DNA of 64,000 bases from Larix kaempferi. Taxonomy: Eukaryota > Streptophyta > Pinopsida > Pinales > Pinaceae. Made by a program: the position numbers and the translations under genes. Below are positions 34,216-45,298 of this stretch, piece by piece; positions within the stretch are counted from its first letter, which is position 1, and the number at the start of each line of letters is the position of its first letter. Under the pieces are notes generated by a model, which made no database searches, had not been told where the DNA came from, and worked only from the letters and a program-made list of their open reading frames with translations. The DNA lies in NCBI GenBank assembly GCA_027924585.1, contig BSBM01000123.1, positions 13,828,001 to 13,892,000 of the forward strand. Reading direction: 5' to 3'.

Positions 34216-34492
34216 TTGGAGGAGGTGACTTAGAATACCACTTCATTAGACAATAATTAAGTGTCTAGGCTAATTTCAAGTTGTAACACAGACTTTATTC
34301 CCTCATGTTCTTTCTAACTTAAGGTCCTAGTTATGACTCTTACAAACATAGTTTATCATACCACTACTAATAGCACCCGATGACGGTGTTTGATGGAAAG
34401 AATACTAAGTAACCAACAAAACGTACATGTAACCACACCCTTGGTAAAATTATGATATACTGATGCAAAGCAAGGAGAGGTACATAATAGTG

Positions 34493-34556
34493 CACCCAAT
34501 GATAAATAGGTCTTTTGAGAACAACACCCAATGATAAATAGGTCTTTTGAGAACAA
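34493..34556. repeat. 32-bp tandem repeat, 2 copies
   Basis: Two identical units of 32 bp (caccc...gaacaa), 34493-34524 and 34525-34556. Confidence 0.95.
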
Positions 34557-34559
34557 CAG

Positions 34560-34830
34560 GTATGGATGTACATGATTACAGATGCATTTGTATGCAGTTG
34601 ATTAGCCCCTCTGACACAAATATTAAATATTATAAAAACAAATATGTAAATCTATGATGATGCCCAAAGTATCACATCCAGAAATGAGTACATGAATAAA
34701 CATTTTCATGTCCTAAAAATACAGTATCTATTACAGACCAACTACTTCTATGTTTGCATCCAAATGCTTTCAGAACTTGACACATCCTCTAAAAAAGAAC
34801 TCGACCTCCATGAGGTTTTGGCAATTGACA
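34560..34830. repeat. Direct repeat, right copy
   Basis: Second copy of 33945-34215, about 615 bp downstream. Confidence 0.75.
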
Positions 34831-35213
34831 CAAGTCTATTGAGACAAATTCCTTTAGATAAATCTTTCAATGTTGTTCTATTATCCTTTGGGTTATTATC
34901 TTACTTAGCCAGCAAAGTTAAAGAACTCGATACCTTTTAAGTTTTCACAGTCAAGACTAATCAATACAATCAACAAATGTTCATTGGCTTCAGCTACTAG
35001 TCGAAGAGAGAACACCAGCATACAATATGTATCCGACATTTGTTGCCAATGAATGGCATAATTTGATTGTCTCCATAACAGAATATCAGATTTGTTTATC
35101 CCTGGAAAGGATATATGTCCATACTGCTAACCAAACAGTAAGGATTGGCCTAACAGATATTGAATGTACATTTCTAATAGTTGCATCCCGGGGATAACCC
35201 CCTGATGTTGTAT

Positions 35214-35219
35214 TTTATT
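35214..35219 (-). terminator. Poly(A) signal of the ACT-domain gene
   Basis: AATAAA on the minus strand, about 155 nt past the stop codon at 35375. A plausible plant near-upstream element. Confidence 0.5.
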
Positions 35220-35374
35220 GCAATAACAAGTACAGCAGGCAAAAGGTTCAAGGTCTTTATAAGTCGAAAGCTTGTAAAATGGAAACTGGCTTTCATGTAA
35301 GAGATGAACAAATTGCATTCTGAAGAATCATTTGCAACCTTCATAATTTGCAGTCAACATATTGAGTGACGTCA

Positions 35375-35957
35375 TTAGAAACTGGACTCTTCAGTTGAAG
35401 GTCTTCTTAGAAAGTACCGCAAACTGTTAGTTAGTACCTGAACAAACAGCATAGTCTGAATAAACGCGCTCCACTTATCCACTTTTTCAATTTTGATGAG
35501 ACCACTAGAAGTCTCACCCGAGTCAAGATATAGTTGTCTCAAACAAGAGAAAAACTTCTATGAACACGGAATTATTTGAAATTGGCAATTAAAACATAAA
35601 CAATCATGTAGCTAATGAAAGTAAAGTAAATGTTGACAGACATCTATAGGAGCCTTATACCTCTTTCAAGGAATCACTGAGAGAAGAGCCATGATAGCTA
35701 ACATGAAACTTTGCTTTGGCCAGTAATCCCTGGATGTACACAGAAAAAATGTTTCCATACTCTTGACACAATTTTCCCAGTCATGAAAATCGTGGAGCAG
35801 AGCTTTTGCATGGTACAAAGATAGGACATAAGAACATGGGCAAGATATTACCTGTGTGTCAAATTCCCCAGATTCAACAGAGACATTTATGTCTGTTATT
35901 GCCTTGACCACTTCCATCAACAAACCAGGTCGATCTGCAGTTTCTATGCGAAGCAAA
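35375..35957 (-). CDS. ACT-domain repeat protein (ACR11/ACR12-like), last three exons
   Basis: Three exons on the minus strand: 35957-35852, 35729-35661 and 35437-35375. Each junction has canonical sites (ttttatag before exon 1; CAG|gtaata; tccag|GG; GAG|gtataa; ttcag|GT) and the phase is kept. The exons read LLRIETADRPGLLMEVVKAI...ESGEFDTQ, GLLAKAKFHVSYHGSSL... and VLTNSLRYFLRRPSTEESSF-stop. This is the second ACT domain and C-terminus of plant ACR11/ACR12-type proteins, chloroplast proteins linked to amino-acid metabolism; ACT domains bind small ligands such as amino acids. Introns are 122 and 223 bp. No stop or frameshift is present. Upstream exons (transit peptide, first ACT domain) are not visible up to 37 kb, so this is either a gene with a long, transposon-filled intron or a 5'-truncated pseudogene. 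Confidence 0.88.
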
Positions 35958-36928
35958 CTATAAAATGAACATGTCAGTAATTGCTTGGTTGTATCCCTAT
36001 CTTTTCAATTATTAAAATAATAATAAGCCTTGTCATATATGCCAATCATCCAGATGACGGTGTCTATTGATCTTGACTATTAGCTTACACAACATCCATG
36101 GAAATCAAAAGAGCAAAAGCAGTAACAAACATCACTGCAAATACAAGCAACCAAGCAATATTTTTTCTCCAACTAAGCACATTACGCTCTAGAAAAGAAA
36201 GAGTATTCTAGGAGTTTCTTTCCGCGGCCTTATATATATTCTTCCATACTTTTGCTACCTCCATTCAATAACAACCAGCCTTAAAAAGAAGCATTTTTTC
36301 AATTTCTGAATATTTGAATTGGTTTCCTTGGTGCTTAATAACAAATGTTTTGAGCAATCATTCTATACCACTCATTTTTTATTTGTCCACACCATATTAA
36401 TATTATTGTGTTCTATATATTGGTTTAAATTTTCTTTATTTTTTCTTTCACATATCTTGTAACTTCTGCTGCATTTTATTTTTATATGTAAAATCTGCTT
36501 CCCTCTATCTCATTCTCAATAAAGACTTGGTATTTAAATTTTTGTGTTTCTTAGTGAACATTTTTTTCAATCAGGACAAAGTTTTTAATTTATGAAAGTC
36601 CCATTTGTTGGATTTTGTTGGTTCTATTCCATATATTGGCATATTTTCATGTTCTCATAACTTGGTTCTTAACATGTCAACAATATTTTAATTCAAATAA
36701 TCCATGTCAATTTGATGCCCAAATCATATGTAACGTTTCTTTTTGATGCACTTCCATACAATATGCGCAAGTGGCACCTTAAAAGATGGGATATTACAAT
36801 GAAGCAAATATGTTTCACAACTCAAGGAAACTACCCTTTGGCTAAGAACATGGAACATAGAGGACATAGAAATGCGAGTATCCGACATGGGACATGTCGA
36901 CCCTGGAAACAAGGCACAGGGACACAGT

Positions 36929-36971
<43 letters not shown>

Positions 36972-37280
36972 AATACAAATTACAAATATAAAAATGAAAT
37001 ATAGACATAAAGATTCATTTTTTTAGAAACTAGAACATTAACAAAATATTGGTACAACTAGTTACTACATAAGTGATGATCAAACAGACAAGAAATTAGA
37101 ATATTCGATACATGTCATAAAATAGAAGTTTAGAACTTAGAAGTCAGAATCATAAACTGCATTTTTCTCATTAAGTCATCTGATGTCATCAAAATCAACA
37201 TGTATTATGTAGATACTAAGTCATTGATACTTTAGGTGGGAATGCCAATGGAAAATACAAAATAGGGTAGATAGTAGAAG
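35958..37280. other. Upstream intron or flank, AT-rich
   Basis: No further ACR exon recognised. Near 36880-36930 there is a CG-containing phrase (tccgacatgggacatgtcgacc) of the kind seen at hAT element ends; it lies beside an AT microsatellite. Frames at 36712-37026 cross the microsatellite and are chance. Confidence 0.5.
36931..36966. repeat. (AT)n microsatellite
   Basis: About 17 AT units. Confidence 0.97.
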
Positions 37281-37319
37281 CATAGATAGAAGAACCCCAT
37301 AGCTCGTTATTGTCAATAG

Positions 37320-37930
37320 TCCTCCTCTATGTCATCACCGTCACTGCCATTTCTATCTCCTCCTCCTCCTCTTCCTCTATATCCAATCCAAGATCTGCAT
37401 TTGTTAGTGTGGAGGATGATCCCTCAAGAGGATCACCATCATCAAAAGTGACTGGCTATAGCGGTGCTTCATTAAGATTCAAGTTGGTTAATGACAACTC
37501 GAAATTGTTGTCCAAATACATATCTTCAGGAAACGCATTCCACATCTTTGTCTTTCGCTTCAACCAATCCTCCTTTTGCCTATAAATAAGAAAAAGGTTG
37601 GAGTGCGCATACACCATTGTCTCTACCTTGGATTGCTCAAAGCCTACTCTTCTTCAAATTGTACAAGTCCCCGTATGTGCTCCAATTCCTCTCACAACAA
37701 GAGGATGAAGTAACCTGAGAGAGGAGCCTCATGGCTAAATGTTGTAGAATAGGGCATGCTGCCCCGTGAGTTTCCCACCAAGCATAGGGATTCTTAAACC
37801 CCTTGTCTTTGAGCACAACATAGCCTCCAAATCTCCCATTGCCAATAGAAAACTCTACGAAGCCCTTCTCCACCTCATCAAGGGATGCTCTATCTTGATA
37901 TATCCTTCGAAATGCAGCTAACCATACAAA
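37320..37930 (-). pseudogene. hAT transposase C-terminus (dimerisation domain)
   Basis: Minus strand, from 37930: IYQDRASLDEVEKGFVEFS, then NPYAWWETHGAACPILQHLA, MRLLSQVTSSSCCERNWSTY, the C-terminal hAT dimerisation block (family WW...G...P.L..LA.R.LS...SSS.CERNWS). After a +1 frameshift near 37637 it continues VETMVYAHSNLFLIYRQKED, KTKMWNAFPEDMYLDNNF, a stop, then an acidic tail (LDIEEEEEEEIEM). In complete transposases this domain drives dimer formation. The N-terminal zinc finger and catalytic core are absent, so it is dead. Confidence 0.87.
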
Positions 37931-37934
37931 TCAG

Positions 37935-38477
37935 ATGAATGCCGTGCAGAATAGGTTGATTGCCATGGAGAGGTCACAAGCTTCCCAAGCTCAAAAGAAT
38001 TTTCCTCCTAGAACCAACAGAGAGTGGGTAAGGAGAGGACCTCCCCAAGATCAAAGGCCACCTAATCAATTGGAAACAACAAACATGGTTCATGATGAGG
38101 CACCTCCTTTTTGCATAACTTTTTGTAGAGCACGTGAAGACTTTCATGAGGAATCCACTTGCCCCATCTTTTGTCCAGTTAATGAGCAAGGGTTGCCTAA
38201 AACAAGCAACTATGTGGGTTATCCAAGGGGGCCAGATTTCATAAATGTTGTAGGCCAAACTCACCCCATATCTAAAGAACATTGGAAACAAGCTAAGGAA
38301 TATAGTCAAGAAAAGGATAATGTGACCAAGTTGTATGGTGAGAAGCTACACCTGAGCAGATTCTGGAGATGGCTAGATTCAAGGGATATTAGCTTGCCTA
38401 ATCTGTGGTCAACAATCAGAAAAGGGATATTAGCAGCTAGTATAAATAGGGAAATCCATTTGAAAGTTTATTCTTAG
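37935..38477 (+). pseudogene. Gag-like fragment with Cys/His cluster
   Basis: An open frame of 180 codons: MNAVQNRLIAMERSQ, a Gln/Pro/Arg-rich part, then CITFC-x6-H-x4-CPIFC (an irregular zinc-knuckle-like cluster) and NEQGLPKTSNYVGYPRG. After a frame change near 38345 the text PEQILEMARFKGY follows. The layout (coiled start, basic linker, Cys/His cluster) suggests the C-terminal part of an LTR-element gag. It starts exactly where the hAT fragment ends. I do not recognise the family firmly. Confidence 0.45.
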
Positions 38478-38509
38478 AAGGTGAGAGGTTGCATTGAACT
38501 TACTATGGA

Positions 38510-39475
38510 GTTAGAGGGGTGCCTAAAGCAGACTATACATCTCCCCCTGTTGGACACCTGGTACTATTGCTATGCGCTCACTTTAAGACGATAAATTCTC
38601 AGTGGGCCAAACCAAGTATTAGACCCACTTTAAGCAACTCACTAGCTAAGTCACTGGGTTCGAGTTCGTGTTCGAATTCGACGACCTTGAAGTTCAACAA
38701 AAATTCGGCAATGAATAAATTGGTGATTAAATTCAACATAAAGTTCGAGAGACTATATATTTCAAAATTTTAATATATATATATATATATATATATGATA
38801 AAATGAAAATTGCATGCCAACATTAACATATATAATTATATTTCAAAAGAATGATATCTTGTTAAAAATTTAGGAAATTAGGTTGGGTCTTTTGTCTTTT
38901 TTTCCACCTTTTAAATTTTTTATTAAATAAATTTGTTTAAATTCACCTTGAAGTTCGAATTCGACTTGAAGTTTGGCTTGAAGTTCGACTTTGAAATTCG
39001 GCTGCAAGTTTGGCTTCAAGTTCGAATTTGGTTGAAGTTCGACGAATTTCAAATTTCAAGGTTGAAATTTGCCGAGCTCGGTGACTTAGCTCACCAGTAA
39101 TAATTTAAAACAAACCAAGAGCAATCAAAACATTTACTTTTTCTGTAGTTGTCTTTTATTTTGGCACCGATCTTTTTATGGTTCAGTTATTTATTTCAAA
39201 GTTGATATGCTACTAGTTAAGATTTGTTATGTGCTCTTGTTTTACTTTCATTAAAACTCCTAGATTTACTTTGTTTATTTATGTAACTTAACGTAATCAA
39301 CCTTAGTTATTTTGTTAGGGACCACCCCCCTTGGCTTCGCTAGGAGTTGGCCTAGACGGAGGAGTCAAGTGTTAAGTGACAGTACTTGACTCGTGACTTT
39401 CCCCTAAGGACGCACCCAGTGGCTTGAAGATTTTTGCCACGTTACCCAAGGTGCATATTAGGTAGCAACAGGTCC
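38510..39475 (+). repeat. Diverged direct repeat, left copy (contains a hAT MITE)
   Basis: Without the MITE at 38646-39089 this matches 47515-48025: 'tgg.cacttggta', 'agtgggccaaaccaag', 'ccttggcttcgctagga', 'aagtggcttgaagattt'. Probably non-coding sequence of the same LTR-element family. Confidence 0.65.
38646..39089. mobile_element. 444-bp non-autonomous hAT element
   Basis: Terminal inverted repeats CTAAGTCACTGGGTTCG and (complement of right end) CTAAGTCACCGAGCTCG, flanked by CTCACTAG (38638-38645) and CTCACCAG (39090-39097), an 8-bp target duplication with one change, typical of hAT. The element is absent from the sister repeat at 47.6 kb. Inside, the string TTGAAGTTCG or TTCGAATTCG recurs about ten times near both ends, like subterminal transposase-binding repeats. 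An AT run sits at 38773-38796. No ORF. Confidence 0.85.
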
Positions 39476-41449
39476 CAAGGTGAGCATCAGCACAAGAAGT
39501 GTCCAATGTTCCTCCTCCAAAGGCCTCCAATGCACCAATGCTCCCTCTTAAGGCATGCATACCTCAAGGTCTACCACACCTACATGAACATTCCTCAAGC
39601 CAAGCATCCTCAAGTCAAGCACAAGTCTCCATGCAAGTAACCAAGTGTTCCCATGCTACCTAGGGTTCAACATCCTCCTCCTATATGCCTAACACTCCTC
39701 CAAATGGGTCATCCTTCCAAGCAAGCAACCAAACCCCCCATGTGTGTACCTCATGAAGAATGTTATTAAGCCACATAGGTCTCCAACCTCCTAAGGAAGT
39801 GTGCCAAATAAGCATCAGGTCAAGGTATAACAATCCATCGGCAAACTATCTCCAAAGTGTATGCCTACAACCAAGGGTAGTCAACACACCATCCACCTTC
39901 TTACCCCTTGAATTGCACAAGGGTTAATCCAAGGATTGAAGATGATGATGTACCAAAGATTTGTATTTGCGAGGCCGTTTCAACCAAAATTTTTGAAGTC
40001 CGATGGTCATCATAGTTTGTGTCGTCCATGGCTATGTTGTAAAAAGTGAGATAACACTTGTAATTGTTTATAAAAGGGCCATTTTGTAATGTATAATTAG
40101 CCCAGCTATGATAGTTGTACTCAACAAGTGTCTCATGAGTGTTTTTTTTTACTAAGAAAGATTTAGATCCAAGTATAAATCTTTCTAAGTTTTTTCACTC
40201 GATAAAAATCCTTCAAAGTTGTGAGCTCATCCTAGTACAACTGCCCTAATCATGGAGCTTCCTTTGCCCTTGGTCTATTTCATTTCACTTTGAGTCACCA
40301 TGGATGTGTGTCAAGTCATTCCTAGTTAGTTTTGTCTTTTAGAAGTCTCTCTTGCAGTTGGTCCTGATTATTAAGTTGTGCTGGTGGTTATAACACAAGT
40401 TGGATGGTTAGTTAGAGGTTCCTTTCCCTAGCTCAAACCTTGGGTTTTATATTCTAATTCTCAATTACCTTCTGAAACCCATTCCCCCTTTCTCATGTTA
40501 GACCCTCACCATATCTTTATGCACTCTCACATATATCCATGCATGCCACCTAGATGCCTCCTAGGCCTAGCGCCCTCATGTTTGACCACTTTAGATGACA
40601 TGTGGAGCCTTCTAAGACGCTTCCTTATCCAAAACCCTAAATGCCCTCCTTCCTAGCCAAGTCACATCCTCCTCATTCCTTCCTAAAACCATATGTGTGA
40701 GCCATCCCATCACTCTAAGCAAGTTGTTGGGAATTTGGTCCAACGTTTGGCTTGGTTTGACGTGTTTGTTGCTTAATCTAGCCTACTTGGACCTCACACG
40801 TGCCAAATTCCTTCTAGAAGATTCCTTTCTTTGCTAATTTATCCCTCTTTCGTCCTCCCTTAACCAAATCATCCATCTTTTTGCTAATTTGTCCCTCCTT
40901 TTCCTTCATCTAGCCTAGGTGCCTCTCTCCTCTTGACTTGTCTAGGATTTGTTGAAACCACCTTGACTGCTTTATTAACTTTTGCCCATGTCAAGAGGAA
41001 GTTAATCTTTTTTTTTTTAAATAGATCTTGGATTTTGGACATAAAAAATAAATTTAAATGAAAATGTAGTTGAGTCTCAAGTCATATAAAAAGAGACTAC
41101 CTCTTTCATTTTCATTGTTGTTGATTCACTTTGGGAAATTTTGTTAACTATCAATCAAAAGGCTTTGGAGTAAAAATACTCAAGATTTACTTGTGTATGT
41201 GTGGCTATCTCGTGCTTCATGCTTCATGTTGGAGGTAATATCATAGTAGCATTGACTTTCTTTTCTTTATGATTGGCCATTGAAAGGGTAGTACTACCTA
41301 GTTGGATGAAGGATATGATATGTTTAGCTCTATCATCATTCTCATTTTTATTCTACTTGAAAGAGTGTTTTTTTTTTATCCTTGATTTAATTTGGATTGT
41401 GCAATACTAACCCCTTACTTGTAGAGTGTGTTATCCACTAAGTTGCACT
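39476..41449. other. Non-coding LTR-element sequence, no gene
   Basis: C-rich text with many near-repeats (for example 'tttgctaattt.tccctc' at about 40832 and 40880). Promoter-like boxes on the plus strand at 40067-40077 (tttataaaagg) and 41084-41093 (atataaaaag). The second is followed by text similar to the LTRs at 45.8 and 56.5 kb, so another diverged LTR of that family probably ends near 41.4 kb. Confidence 0.45.
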
Positions 41450-41973
41450 TACTTGGATTTCTCAGTTAGCCGCAAAAGACTTGAACAAATGATTTGTTCA
41501 ACATCAGTGTTCAGAGGCCAACAGGCTAATTTTGGCCCTTTTTAAATTTTTTGCATGTTCATACCCCTCGGGGAAATTGTAATAAGTTGACGTAGCATGA
41601 CGACCTTTTGTAAAAGACTTGGCTGACTTAGACTTATCATCAATCCAATACTCTAGAGTGGTTTTTCCTTGTTAATTATACGTTGCTATTCAACGAAGTA
41701 TAATTTCCGAGTTTTTCACTCACATCTCCAAAGTTAGAATATTTGGCTTGGTGGTTAGGCCTTAGGAGGTTGTTAAAGTCTAAGTGTCTATGTATATTAG
41801 CATGCTAGTCATCAATATTGAGTCATATGAACATGGTACTAGGTCTCCCATAGGTTTTTTATTTTTTTCACAAATATTTTTTTTCTTGTAAAACGAGACA
41901 TTTTTTTAATGTTTTAATTGTAAAAATAAAAAAAATGCATAAAAGTGTGGTTAGGAAGGGGAATTTGTTTAAA
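41450..41973 (+). repeat. LTR family L, copy A, first part
   Basis: Matches 55468-55980 (shared 'tgttcagag', 'catacccc..ggggaaattg', 'ttttcactcacatctccaaag', 'aagtgtctatgta', 'gagtcatatga'). Interrupted at 41974 by a Copia element and resumed at 45299 ('atgggggtgctcgttttc', also in copy B at 55995). Confidence 0.75.
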
Positions 41974-42615
41974 TGTTAATACTATAAAGATGTTGATGTT
42001 AGATCTCCAAACAATTTATATATTATCACAATAACCATATGCAATAGGATCACTGAAAGATAAACAAGCACAACATAAACAAGAGTACACAAAGATTTAC
42101 CTTGGGAAAACCCTCTCACGGGAAAAACCCAGCCAAACTTCTTCAATATAGATTCATCACAAGCACAATGTCAATCTAAGAGCAAAGGCCCTTTCACACA
42201 AAGATCCCGAGAATAAGATAAGATAGAAAACCCAAGAATAAGATGTCTTCAATGTAGCTACTCTTTCTCACAAGTGAACTTGCTCTTCTCTCTCTACTCA
42301 TGCGAACTTGCTTAAGTGAGTGTGATGTGCAAATGAGCAAGGCGACTCCCTTATTTATACTAATCATAAAGTGACCTTTTTACCTAACTGGGTCAACCTG
42401 TCCTTCCCTAACTAGGCCGACTTGACTGGGGAAGTTTTGCCCATTGTTTGGGGCAAACTGCCCATTGTTTGGGGTAGTTTATCCACTGGGCCGACTTGTC
42501 TATTTTACTTGATTTCTTTTAGAGTTTTTACATGATCAATTACAATATGAATATTCTCAAAGGAAGTACAATAAAAATACAATAAGAATATCTTCCGAAG
42601 TTACATTCTTCAACA
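41974..42615 (-). repeat. Copia 3' LTR
   Basis: On the minus strand starts TGTTGAAGAATG after the purine tract TTAAGAGGGAG (42616-42628). TATA box TATAAATA at 42359-42352. Confidence 0.88.
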
Positions 42616-42651
42616 CTCCCTCTTAACAAGGAAGGTATTCTTCTGGCACGG

Positions 42652-42671
42652 TCATCATTATCATCATTGTC

Positions 42672-42703
<32 letters not shown>

Positions 42704-42706
42704 TAT
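42652..42706. repeat. (ATC)n microsatellite
   Basis: Run of TCA/ATC triplets in the Copia 3' UTR. The Asp-rich frame it produces on the minus strand is chance. Confidence 0.95.
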
Positions 42707-42779
42707 CACCACTGTTGCAACCCTGTACTCTGACCATTGACTTCTGACATCTCTTGAATCCATACATCACTAGAAGTTT

Positions 42780-43330
42780 TGTACAAGAAAGCCATCAAGT
42801 GGGTCCAGCCCAGGAAACCTCATTACGTTGCCAGAGAAACCACTTGCATTACCACACTACGAGTCCAAATCATCTCGTGAGTGTAGCCTAGGAGCCCAAA
42901 TTACATCACCGAAATGACTACCCGCTAGCACGTCACATCTCATCATGTGGAGACCAACCCAGGACCATGAATTACGTCATCCAATGACCACCTGCGTCTT
43001 CGCACATCTCGGCAACATGAACCTTGTGAGTATATCCTAGGAGCTCAAATTACGTCACCAAAGTGATTACTCGCTATCATGTCACATCATGTGGAGAACA
43101 GCCCAGGAGTCGTCACTACCTGCATCTTCTCACATGTTGTGTATGCCCAACATAGCACCAGCAGTCAAGAGACTCAATTACGTCACCAATGTAACTACCT
43201 ATTGCATCCTTGTGAGTGTAGCCCGGGAGCCCACATTACGTCACCAAAGTGACCACTCACTACCACATCACCTCAAGTGGAGACCCGCCCAGGAGCACAA
43301 ATTACGTCACTATGTGACTACCTACGTCTC
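42780..43330 (-). repeat. Minisatellite-like 3' UTR of the Copia element
   Basis: Degenerate repeats of roughly 90-100 bp built from 'agcc.aggagc', 'aaattacgtcacc' and 'catcatgtggaga', at least five rounds. Lies between the RNase H stop and the polypurine tract. A related but differently expanded array occurs at 57740-58200. Confidence 0.75.
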
Positions 43331-43346
43331 ACATGTGCTATGTCGC

Positions 43347-44190
43347 TCATCCCTCTCTCTTTCGAGGATCATCGATCTGGACAACTCCAAGCTTGCCCCT
43401 GAAGTACTCAAACCTCACTCTCGACGAAGGCTTGGTCAAGACATCGACTATCTGCTTGTCTGTAGCCACATATTGGAGCCTCATTGCTCCTTTCTGCACC
43501 ATATCCCTGATATAGTGGTACCTGATCTCGACGTGCTTCGACTTGTCATGAAACACTAGGTTCTAGGACAACTTCACACAACTCTAGTTGTCACGGAAAA
43601 TACAAGTCACCTCTAACTCGATATCAAACAATCCTACAAGCAACTTTCGAAACCATACTACCTCATAGCTAGTTGAACAAGTTGCCATGTACTCTACTTC
43701 GGTTGTACTAAGTGCCACACTTGTCTGTGTCCTACTAAACCAGGAGATCATACCTGATCCCAAACTAAAGCAACATCCTAAAGTGCTCTTCCTGTGTGTG
43801 ACACTATCGGCCCAAGTACAAGTCACCTCTAACTCGATATCAAACAATCCTACAAGCAACTTTCGAAACCATACTACCTCACAGCTAGTTGAACAAGTTG
43901 CCATGTACTCTACTTCGGTTGTACTAAGTGCCACACTTGTCTATGTCCTACTAAACCAGGAGATCATACCTGATCCCAAACTGAAGCAGCATCCTGAAGT
44001 GCTCTTCCTGTGTGTGACACTATCGACCCAATCTGCATCTGCTAGCTTGGAGTTCTACAACTTCCTCCTTAACATAGTTGTCCAAATCATTCTCTTCTAG
44101 AATGGGCAATACTCTATACTTCCAGGCTTGGAAGCTATCAGCGCCTTCAAGCTTATCCTCAAGCCTGGTATTGTTTGTCATCTTGATAAA
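43347..44190 (-). pseudogene. Copia gag start fused to duplicated RNase H
   Basis: From 44190: a gag N-terminus (TRLEDKLEGADSFQAWKYRV, EENDLDNYVKEEVVEL), joined out of frame at about 44060 to RNase H text KLADADWVDSVTHRKST. Then follows a 72-codon block (CCFSLGSGMISWFSR, VALSTTEVEYMATCSTS, LFDIELEVTC) present twice in frame (43601-43816 and 43817-44032), and after a break the C-terminus DKSKHVEIRYHYIRDMVQKG, VDVLTKP (43556-43347). No catalytic product is possible. The deletion removed everything between gag and RNase H. Confidence 0.87.
43601..44032. repeat. 216-bp tandem duplication, 2 units
   Basis: Units 43601-43816 and 43817-44032 differ at only a handful of positions. 216 is a multiple of 3, so the RNase H frame is preserved. 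Confidence 0.92.
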
Positions 44191-44641
44191 ATGAGAACCT
44201 CAAATGGAAATAAAGATAATAGGACTTACCAATTGAGATGCTCCAATCAAGTGCTTGCTTCAATGTCTTTTGGGATCTGACTTCTGGTTGACCTAGGGTT
44301 TGTTAGAGAAACCCTAATTTTTCAACTTTGGAGTCTTGAAAAACTAACTGGAGAGAGAGAGATGTGCCTCCTCAAGGCGAGTTGAGTAGACCCTTCCTTC
44401 AACTAAATCTGTGGAAAAAAATCTAAAAAATTGGATGCCCTAGTTTTCTCGAGCAGTAGTGACAGGGTCAAAATCCAAAGTTCTCGGATCTGGAAACTTC
44501 CTCCATAGAAAAATGCACCCTCGTAGGGCGAGTTGCTTTGTCCTCCTTTTATGGCCAATCTATGGTGAAAACCCTTCGAAACAAGAAACCCTAGTTTTCA
44601 CTTCCGACAGTTTCTGTTGCACAAGGTCTTCTTTCAAGCTA

Positions 44642-44653
44642 GCTCTGAAACCG
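44642..44653 (-). other. Copia primer-binding site (mutated)
   Basis: CGGTTTCAGAGC on the minus strand, against TGGTATCAGAGC for initiator-Met tRNA; it adjoins the LTR. Confidence 0.75.
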
Positions 44654-45298
44654 TGTTAGAATTTTAATACTATAAAGATGGTTATGTTAGATCTCCAAAC
44701 AATTTATATATTATCACAATAACCATGGTCCATATGCAATAGGATCATCGAAAGATAGACAAGCACAACATAAACAAGAGTACACAAAGATTTACCCTAA
44801 GAAAACCCTCTCACGGAAAAAACCCAGCAAAACTTCTTCAATATAGATTCGTCACAAGTACAATGTTAATCTAAGAGCAAAGCCTCTTTCACACAAAGAT
44901 CTCGAGAATAAGATAAGATAGAAACCCAAGAATAAGATGTCTTCAATGCAGTTACTCTTTCTCCCAAGTGAACTTGCACTTCTCTCTCTACTCATGCGAA
45001 CTTGCTTGAGTGAGTGTGATGTGCAAATGAGCAAGGCGACTCCCTTATTTATACTAATCATAAAGTGACCTTTTTACCTGACTGGGTCGACCTGTCTTTC
45101 CCTAACTGGGCCGACTTGACTGGGGCAGTTTTTCCCATTGTTTGGGACAAACTGCCCATTGTTTGGGGCAGTTTACCCACTGGGTTGACTTGTCTATTTT
45201 ACTTGATTTCTTTTAGGTTTTTTACATGATCAATTACAATATGAATATTCCCGAAGGAAGTACAATAAGAATATCTTCCAAAGTTACATTCTTGAACA
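44654..45298 (-). repeat. Copia 5' LTR
   Basis: Second LTR, TATA box at 45054-45047. The plus-strand end is ...CTTGAACA. Confidence 0.88.

Larger units (their letters stand above)
41974..45298 (-). mobile_element. Internally deleted Copia element
   Basis: Two 642-645-bp LTRs (41974-42615 and 44654-45298) enclose 2.04 kb. In minus-strand order: LTR, primer site, about 450 nt leader, gag start, a duplicated RNase H segment, RNase H end, a 3' UTR with tandem repeats, polypurine tract and LTR. Protease, integrase and RT are deleted. It sits inside LTR family L copy A. LTRs are very similar to each other, so insertion is more recent than most elements here. Confidence 0.88.

Noticed and set aside
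35127-35318. 63-codon minus-strand frame after the ACR stop
   Set aside because: Lies in the 3' UTR between the stop and poly(A) signal.
42540-42770. Minus-strand frame with an Asp run
   Set aside because: The Asp run is only the translation of an (ATC) microsatellite.
43687-44100. Plus-strand frame of 137 codons
   Set aside because: Antisense shadow of the duplicated RNase H block, which has clear Copia motifs on the minus strand.
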